Below, one piece after another: positions 58,621 to 64,000 of a stretch of 64,000 nt of DNA. The translations under genes were made by a program, and so were the position numbers. How positions within the stretch are numbered: position 1 is the first letter of the stretch; each line of letters begins with the position of its first letter. Location: the NCBI GenBank assembly GCA_016223135.1, contig JACRPQ010000004.1, forward strand, positions 310,001 to 374,000, written 5' to 3'. The notes under the pieces were generated by a model. The model did no database searches. It was given only the letters and a program-made list of their open reading frames with translations, and had not been told where the DNA came from. Source of the stretch: Chloroflexota bacterium. Lineage in GTDB: Bacteria > Chloroflexota > Anaerolineae > Anaerolineales > Villigracilaceae.

Positions 58621-60321
58621 TCACTTATCCTTCCACACCGTAAAATCCTTCAAAATCGAACCGCCCAGAAATTCGCGCAGCAGTGAGTTATCCGGCACGA
58701 GGTTCACATCCAGCGGCAGGAACCATTCGAGGAACGCCAGCAGGCGTTTTGCCTCGATGTATTCCGGCGTGCCGAACGGCACCTGCCGCAGAAGCGGTTC
58801 CGCCAACGGTTTCAACGCCGCCATTTCATACGCCAGCGCCGAGTTGAACATCACGTCCGCGTTCTCCTGAAACGGGAAGATGTGCCGCTTTTCGCCGCGC
58901 CGCACCGCCTCCCAGTTGGCGATGGTCTGCGCCGCGTTGTAACCGCGTTCGCGCGCGTCGCGCACGATGCGGCGGATGAGGCGCGTGTCGGTGGTGGAGA
59001 CACGGTTGTGGCGGTCCAGGTTCAACTGAGTCAGAGCCGAGACGTAAATCCGAAACGCCTCGCCGCGCAGGCTGTCGGGAATGAGGCGCGGGTCCATGCC
59101 GTGAATCCCCTCCAGAATGATGGGCTGTCCGCGCTTCAACTGGATGACCTTGCCCGGCTCGCTCCTTCCCTCCTTGAAATTGTAGCGCGGCAATTGAACC
59201 TCTTCTCCCCGAATCAGGCGCGGCAGTTGGTCCCAGAGCAGGGGCAGGTCAAGGGCGTCAATCGATTCGAAATCGGGTTTGCCGTCTGCGCCGAGGGGAG
59301 TTTTGTCGCGGTCGAGGAAATAATTATCGAGTTCGAGAGGAAACGGCGAAATGCCCAGCGCCAGCAGTTGAATGGTGAGGCGTTTCGAGGTGGTGGTCTT
59401 GCCTGACGAAGACGGACCCGCGATGAGAATCAGATGACTCTTGTCGAGATGATTTGCCACCGTGCGGGCAATGTCTGCCAGGTTTTGTTCGTGGAACGCC
59501 TCCGAAACCAACACGATTTCATCGGCGCGTCCCTGCTCGATGGCTTCGTTCAGCGAGCCGACGTTTTCGATGCCGAGGCGCGTCAGCCAGCCGCCGTATT
59601 GACGGAACGCCGCCAGCAGTTTGGGATACTCCGGCATGGGCTGAAGTTCGTTGGGTTTGTGCCGGCGCGGGTAGCCGAGGGTAAAGCCGCCGTCGGTTGC
59701 CTTGAGGTCGAAGATGCGCAAATATCCTGTGGACGGCACCATGTAGCCGTGGTGGTAATCCAAGTGATCTTCGAGACGGTAGAGGGTGAGGTAATTCTTT
59801 TTGCGATACTTCAAGAGCGAAACTTTGTCTTCATATCCCTTTGAACGGAAATGTTCGATGGCTTCCTGCAAAGGGACTTCCATCCGCTCGAAGGGCAAAT
59901 CTGCCTCGACCAGTTTTTGCATGTGCGCTTTCAACGTCTCGATTTCTTCGTCCGAGAGCGGGGCGCGTCCCGTCACCTGACAGAAATATCCACCCGAGGC
60001 GACAGAGTGATCCACGTACAGCGTCCCTTCGGGGAAGAGGTCGGCAAAGGCTTTTTCGAGCAGGAAGGTCAGCGAGCGGCGGTAGATACGCGCGCCGTCG
60101 GCGGAGTCCATCAGCACAGGTTCGACCTTCGCCTCCATGCGGATGGGGTAGGTTAGTTCGCGCAACTCACCGTTGACGATTGCTCCCACCAAAAGCGAGC
60201 GATGCTCGACCGCCGAGAGAAATTCCCCCACGCTTGCCCCGCGCGGACCTTCGAGCGTCTGTCCGTTGGGCAGGTGGATTTGAACGGTATCGCTGGGTTG
60301 TGAAATCTGAATGTTTTTCAT
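58621..60321 (-). CDS. Nucleoside kinase with TGS and ThrRS second-additional-domain fusion
   Basis: 566 residues. N-terminal TGS domain (VQIHLPNGQTLEGPRGASVG), an alanyl/threonyl-tRNA-synthetase SAD-like domain (GTLYVDHSVASGGYFCQVTG with residual motifs), and a C-terminal uridine-kinase-like P-loop domain with ILIAGPSSSGKTTTSKRLTI, LDNYFLDRDKTPLG, GQPIILEGIHGMDPRLI and RLIRRIVRDARERGYNAAQT. This architecture is known from bacteria of several phyla. It converges with the VIT1 gene one base away and overlaps the GT-C gene by ATGA. Confidence 0.85.
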   Translation of the reverse strand: MKNIQISQPSDTVQIHLPNGQTLEGPRGASVGEFLSAVEHRSLLVGAIVNGELRELTYPIRMEAKVEPVLMDSADGARIYRRSLTFLLEKAFADLFPEGTLYVDHSVASGGYFCQVTGRAPLSDEEIETLKAHMQKLVEADLPFERMEVPLQEAIEHFRSKGYEDKVSLLKYRKKNYLTLYRLEDHLDYHHGYMVPSTGYLRIFDLKATDGGFTLGYPRRHKPNELQPMPEYPKLLAAFRQYGGWLTRLGIENVGSLNEAIEQGRADEIVLVSEAFHEQNLADIARTVANHLDKSHLILIAGPSSSGKTTTSKRLTIQLLALGISPFPLELDNYFLDRDKTPLGADGKPDFESIDALDLPLLWDQLPRLIRGEEVQLPRYNFKEGRSEPGKVIQLKRGQPIILEGIHGMDPRLIPDSLRGEAFRIYVSALTQLNLDRHNRVSTTDTRLIRRIVRDARERGYNAAQTIANWEAVRRGEKRHIFPFQENADVMFNSALAYEMAALKPLAEPLLRQVPFGTPEYIEAKRLLAFLEWFLPLDVNLVPDNSLLREFLGGSILKDFTVWKDK

Positions 60322-61781
60322 TGACTATCCTTTCGCACGTACACTGGACCGATTCCTTCCCATTCGGTCAGCACATATTCGTTCTGAAACTGTTCCGAAG
60401 CCCAAATCTCGCGGTCGCTGATGAATTCGCCGGGCTGGGCGTTCAGTCCGCGCCCGCCAAAGATGATGATGTCGGGCTTGCGTGACAAAACGTAATCGCC
60501 ATCGCCGGCTTGATGCGCATACCACAGGCGGTAATCCCGTTTGCCGTGATGGGCAATATACACATCGTTCAGCCCCAGCATGTCAATGGTGGGCAGTTGG
60601 GAATAGTAGGGGATAATTCCCGCCTGGTTCAACGCCACCAGCGTATCCGGCGGATAGTGTTCACGCAAATACAATCCCGCTTTTTTGCGGGTCTCGAACA
60701 CCTCGCGCCACGAGTTGGCTTGCGCTTTGATACCCGGGCTGGTCACATAAGCAAGGAACAGGAGGATTCCCAGCGCAAACGAGGTGACAAGCATGGCAGT
60801 TTGTCCCAGCCGGGCTTCCTGAATCATCTTTATCAACATGCCGTACATCATGGGCAGGATGGGCAGGAAAAACCTGCCGCCGACCATGTTGTCTCCGCCC
60901 TGGATGGTGATGTAAGTCAGCCAAACGGTCACAATCAAAGCGGCAGGCGCGATCTGCTGAACGGGGAGCGGTTGTCGGCGATATTTCATGAGGACAACCA
61001 GCGCCGCCAATACCACCAGCACACTGACATACCTGCCCCCATTGAAAAGCACATAGACCAATCCCTGCCCGGCGTTTGCCAGCCCGGTGCCTCCCTTGAC
61101 GTACCATGTGTTGGGAAGCCAATAACCGTAATATGCCCATTTGGCAACAATGACCGGCAGCAGAAAGAGCGAGAGTTTGACGCCGCATTGTAAGATCAGT
61201 GGAAGGGTTTCCCTTTTCAACACCATCAGGAAGAACAGGGCGCAGATCAACGCGCCTTCCGGGCGGGTAAGCACCATCACCGCCAGAAGCGCCGGGTAGT
61301 AGTTGGTTCGGAACAACGACTTGACGGGTTTCGAGAGAAGCAACGACAGGTTGAACGCCGCCAGGGCGGTGAATAACACTTCTTCCAATCCGACGACCGA
61401 GTAGAAGGCAAAGTCGCCGGTCAGGGCAAGCAGGAAAGGAGGCATCAACGCCGCCCAGCCGGGCTGTATCCCCATGCTTACGGCGAGGCGATAGGTTGCC
61501 AGCAGAGCAAGCAGAGCGGAGACCATGCTTAATCCAGCCGCCAGTTCGGGCAGGGGAATGCCCAGCGCGCCAAACAAGGTGAGCAGAAAGACCCAAAAGA
61601 CGCTGGTAAATCCCTCCACCACTGTGCCGTTGTAGGTCAAACCGTTGCCGGCGAGGAAGTTCCTCACATAGACGAGAAAAATATACGTGTCATCCGAAGG
61701 GGCGTGAACGCGCCAGCCGTAGAGCAGAGTGATGGGAAAAAGCAGAAAAACAATGACCAGTAACGGCGTATTCTTTTTCAT
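60318..61781 (-). CDS. GT-C family polytopic glycosyltransferase
   Basis: 487 residues, about 11 hydrophobic helices. The first extracytoplasmic loop has SDDTYIFLVYVRNFLAGNGL and NGTVVEGFTSVF, the acidic pair and the LTYN/VEGFTS landmarks of bacterial GT-C enzymes that use polyprenyl-phosphate sugars. The C-terminal 110 residues form an extracytoplasmic domain (GIIPYYSQLPTIDMLGLNDV). Probably adds a sugar to an exported lipid or glycan. It overlaps the kinase gene by ATGA. Confidence 0.7.
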   Translation of the reverse strand: MKKNTPLLVIVFLLFPITLLYGWRVHAPSDDTYIFLVYVRNFLAGNGLTYNGTVVEGFTSVFWVFLLTLFGALGIPLPELAAGLSMVSALLALLATYRLAVSMGIQPGWAALMPPFLLALTGDFAFYSVVGLEEVLFTALAAFNLSLLLSKPVKSLFRTNYYPALLAVMVLTRPEGALICALFFLMVLKRETLPLILQCGVKLSLFLLPVIVAKWAYYGYWLPNTWYVKGGTGLANAGQGLVYVLFNGGRYVSVLVVLAALVVLMKYRRQPLPVQQIAPAALIVTVWLTYITIQGGDNMVGGRFFLPILPMMYGMLIKMIQEARLGQTAMLVTSFALGILLFLAYVTSPGIKAQANSWREVFETRKKAGLYLREHYPPDTLVALNQAGIIPYYSQLPTIDMLGLNDVYIAHHGKRDYRLWYAHQAGDGDYVLSRKPDIIIFGGRGLNAQPGEFISDREIWASEQFQNEYVLTEWEGIGPVYVRKDSQ

Positions 61782-61799
61782 GCTTACGCCTGGGCTGCT

Positions 61800-62888
61800 T
61801 TAAGCGGTCAACTTTTGGAGCAATCGTTCCGGCTTGCGCGCAAACTCTTCGAGCGGAATTTCCCCCCGCGTCAGCGCCAGCAGGGTTTCGGTCAACACTT
61901 TGTTGACCGGCGTCGGCACGTTGTATTTTTCGCCGGCGCGCACCACTTCGCCGTGCAGATAGTCCACTTCGCTTTTGCCGCGGCCGGAGTGCAGGTCAAT
62001 GTGAAACGAGGGCATCTTTGCGCCGCGCCCGGCGCCGGCGGCTTTGCTGAGGAAGGGTTTCGATAGCCACAACGGTAATTTCGTTGCGAATGCCAGCGCG
62101 CGCACCGGCGTGCCGGGCAGGTCCACCACTTTCAAGCCCTGCGCTTCCATCACCGCCAGGCATTCTTTCAGCATGGCGATTTCGATGCGGTACAGGTCTT
62201 TGTTTGCAAAGATTTCGGCGGCGGTCATATCAAGGATGGCGGAGGTGGGATTGGCGATGAGATTGGTCAGCATCTTCGACCATTTCATCGAAGCGGCGTC
62301 GTCATACAAGCGCGAGTTGAGATATGCCCGGTTGAAGGCGTCGTTCAGTTTTTCGGAGAGCGGATGTCCTTTGGCAATGCCGACGCCGCGCAGTTTTTCG
62401 AGGACGATGTCGCCCGCGCCGCGCCGCCCGATGGCGGAGGTCACCGTGCCATAGATGACCTTGTCTGCGCCGAGCGCCTGTGCGATGGCTGGCTCGTTTG
62501 CCACGCCGTTTGAAAGGCACAGGATGGGCGGCATTTTATCGGCGAAGGGCTTGATGCCTTCCAAAGCGGCTGGGGTGTCGAACGATTTCAGGGCAAACAG
62601 AGCCACGTCGAAGGGTCCGTAGCGAAGCGCTTCCTCCAGCGATCCCACAATGACGAAGGAGGACGGCTCCAACAGGCTTGCCTCGTTGGTCTTTCTTCTT
62701 TTGTCGAGGGTCAAGTCGAGCCGCATGCCGCGCCGCCGCAGCTCTTCCACCACTTTGGGCTGTTCCACAAAAACGAGCGGATGCCCAGCCAGCGCCAGGC
62801 TCCCGCCAATGTAGGTGCCGATGGCGCCTGCGCCAAAAGTGAGGACTTTGAGTTTTGCATTGAGGGGGGATGAGGATGAAAGCGCCAT
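61800..62888 (-). CDS. Ketopantoate reductase family protein
   Basis: 362 residues. VLTFGAGAIGTYIGGSLALA binds NADPH, CLSNGVANEPAIAQALGADK and AASMKWSKMLTNLIANPTSA include the catalytic Lys and Asn of the ApbA/PanE C-terminal domain, and GKSEVDYLHGEVVRAGEKYN the end motif. PanE makes pantoate for coenzyme A. It is longer than typical PanE, with an insert near 265-300 (FATKLPLWLSKPFLSKAAGA), so a related 2-ketoacid reductase is possible. Two bases after the phosphatase stop. Confidence 0.8.
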   Translation of the reverse strand: MALSSSSPLNAKLKVLTFGAGAIGTYIGGSLALAGHPLVFVEQPKVVEELRRRGMRLDLTLDKRRKTNEASLLEPSSFVIVGSLEEALRYGPFDVALFALKSFDTPAALEGIKPFADKMPPILCLSNGVANEPAIAQALGADKVIYGTVTSAIGRRGAGDIVLEKLRGVGIAKGHPLSEKLNDAFNRAYLNSRLYDDAASMKWSKMLTNLIANPTSAILDMTAAEIFANKDLYRIEIAMLKECLAVMEAQGLKVVDLPGTPVRALAFATKLPLWLSKPFLSKAAGAGRGAKMPSFHIDLHSGRGKSEVDYLHGEVVRAGEKYNVPTPVNKVLTETLLALTRGEIPLEEFARKPERLLQKLTA

Positions 62889-62890
62889 GT

Positions 62891-63526
62891 TTATCCGTTG
62901 AAGTTCCAGTGCGCGTGGTCGTTGACGGCGTCTATGACCCAGCGGTGTTGAGGGGGGTGGTAGAACACCCGCGCGAAGGCGGTGTTTTCAAAGCGGAAGC
63001 GCACGCCGGAAGGGTCCACGTGTGGAGCGATGCCGATGACGGCGTGCATGAGTTGATTGAGCAGCCCGCCATGCGAGACGATGAGGTAACTGCCGGGCGG
63101 TCTGCGCAGCAGATTGTGCAGCGCCTGCCCGGCGCGCAGGAACAGCGCCCAATCGCCTTCGCCATCGCCGCCGACGGGGTCGTAGGGTGTGACGTAGGGC
63201 GGGCGCGGTTTCTGGCGCACTTCCTCGGCGGTGAGCCCTTCCATCTCGCCGATGGCGCGTTCCAGCCAGATCGGGTCGAACTCGAGCGGCGCTTGCAGCG
63301 CCTCGGCGATGATTTCCGCCGTCTCTTTGGCGCGCCCCAGTGGGCTGGAGATGATGAGGTCGAACTTCGCCTGTTCCGCTTTCCAGCGTTCCGCCAGCGC
63401 GCGCACTTGGGCGCGTCCCTTGTCGGTGAGGGGGTAATCGGACTGTCCCTGCCAGCGCGACTGCGCGTTGCCCAGCGACTCGCCATGACGCAGAAATACG
63501 AATTGATACACAGGCGTATCGTTCAT
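62891..63526 (-). CDS. Histidine phosphatase family protein
   Basis: 211 residues. FLRHGESLGNAQSRWQGQSD is the RHG catalytic start, SSPLGRAKETAEIIAEAL carries the second Arg, ERAIGEMEGLT the acid, and VSHGGLLNQLMHAVIG the second His. Substrates of this phosphoglycerate-mutase-like family vary too widely to name. It overlaps the upstream glycosyltransferase gene as ATGA, with GAGGG upstream. Confidence 0.9.
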   Translation of the reverse strand: MNDTPVYQFVFLRHGESLGNAQSRWQGQSDYPLTDKGRAQVRALAERWKAEQAKFDLIISSPLGRAKETAEIIAEALQAPLEFDPIWLERAIGEMEGLTAEEVRQKPRPPYVTPYDPVGGDGEGDWALFLRAGQALHNLLRRPPGSYLIVSHGGLLNQLMHAVIGIAPHVDPSGVRFRFENTAFARVFYHPPQHRWVIDAVNDHAHWNFNG

Positions 63527-64000
63527 TCCGCCCTCTTTTTGAGATGATAGACCGGTCTTTGCTTGACCTGCTGAAAAATGTAACCGATGTACACGCCGAT
63601 AAATCCCAGCACAATCAGGATGACGCCGCTGGCAATCAGAATGACGAACATGAGCGAACTCCAGCCCGGCGCCAGCGAGACTGTGTCGCCTTTGAGCCAG
63701 AACGAATATACATACACCATTTCGAGCGCGGCGAGACACAGAAAAATCACCCCGGCGCTCATGCCGATATACAACGGCACCAGCGAGAAGGAGAAGATGG
63801 CGTCCATAGCCAGACGCACCATCTTGCCCAGCGAATATTTGGAGCGTCCGCCGACGCGTCCCGTTTCATGATAGGGCAGGATGACGCTTTTGTATCCCAT
63901 CGCCGAGACCATGCCGCGCAAAAAGCGGTGATACTCCGGCATGGACTTCAGCGCATCCACCGCCTGACGGCTCAACCCGCGAAAATCCGCCGCGCCGGGC
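63523..64000 (-). CDS. GT2 family polyprenyl-phosphate glycosyltransferase, C-terminal part (truncated by window end)
   Basis: The frame runs off the window end; about 158 residues are visible. GAADFRGLSRQAVDALKSMP, an RG-containing segment (HRFLRGMVSAMGY), ETGRVGGRSKYSLGKMVRLA and two C-terminal helices (VPLYIGMSAGVIFLCLAALE, FVILIASGVILIVLGFIGVY) are those of DPM1/GtrB-like enzymes that load sugars on polyprenyl phosphate. It would supply donors to GT-C enzymes such as the one at 60.3-61.8 kb. Confidence 0.9.
   Translation of the reverse strand, partial: PGAADFRGLSRQAVDALKSMPEYHRFLRGMVSAMGYKSVILPYHETGRVGGRSKYSLGKMVRLAMDAIFSFSLVPLYIGMSAGVIFLCLAALEMVYVYSFWLKGDTVSLAPGWSSLMFVILIASGVILIVLGFIGVYIGYIFQQVKQRPVYHLKKRAE

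Overview
The window reads as a chromosome segment of an uncultured-type Chloroflexota bacterium, most likely of the class Anaerolineae. This is inference from gene content: an FMN-riboswitch-controlled RibXY-type riboflavin ABC transporter (best known from Chloroflexi), T-box leaders on two aminoacyl-tRNA synthetase genes, lipoprotein-rich exported proteins, a bacterial inositol-3-phosphate synthase, DUF711, SIMPL and DUF4870 proteins, and a very high load of small palindromic repeats. The DNA is moderately GC-rich, with a few visibly AT-rich genes (6.67-7.56 kb, 18.6-19.3 kb, 53.2-54.5 kb) that look acquired. No rRNA, tRNA or CRISPR array was seen.

Layout. 1-14.1 kb (+): surface polysaccharide / nonulosonate-like cluster (end of a Wzt-type ABC ATPase, capsule-type transferase, two methyltransferases, PseB-like dehydratase, RmlD-like reductase, NeuB/PseI-like synthase, GT4, AAC(3)-type acetyltransferase, DUF4910 hydrolase, SpsF-like cytidylyltransferase, GT-A transferase). 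14.2-15.6 kb: ECF sigma factor with zinc anti-sigma factor, and OsmC. 15.6-20.5 kb (-): BrnT/BrnA toxin-antitoxin pair, then a NurA / membrane protein / HAS-barrel / HerA operon. 20.6-27.3 kb: SIMPL lipoprotein, 3-hydroxyisobutyrate-type dehydrogenase, YitT transporter, PhoR/PhoB-like two-component system, and an SRPBCC-DUF5939-class III cyclase. 27.7-31.7 kb (-): DUF711, an rRNA methyltransferase and macro-domain pair, and the infC-rpmI-rplT operon with an apparent AUC start on infC. 32-34.1 kb: second ECF sigma factor with membrane regulator. 34.2-37 kb (-): thrS behind a T-box, and xpt. 37-42.3 kb (+): maf, a lipoprotein PBP, rsgA-holB, DUF2277. 42.3-45.2 kb (-): ribX-ribY-ATPase under an FMN riboswitch. 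45.3-48.6 kb (-): valS behind a T-box. 48.7-52.9 kb: DUF4870, a GAF histidine kinase, ino1 and a polysaccharide deacetylase-like lipoprotein. 53.2-56.8 kb: small restriction-modification island and a large degenerate methylase-like protein. 56.9-58.6 kb: CDF and VIT1/CCC1 metal transporters. 58.6-64 kb (-): TGS-domain nucleoside kinase, GT-C transferase, ketopantoate-reductase family protein, histidine phosphatase, and a truncated DPM1-type transferase.

The most striking feature is the repeats. More than ten families of short palindromic or tandem elements recur between genes and also invade functional sequence. They are spliced in frame into valS (twice), a GT4 gene and a histidine kinase; they supply start, stop or Shine-Dalgarno sequences; and they sit inside the loops of both T-box RNAs. 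The best system-level candidates are the four-gene NurA-HerA operon, the FMN-riboswitch riboflavin uptake operon, and the atypical nonulosonate-like cluster.
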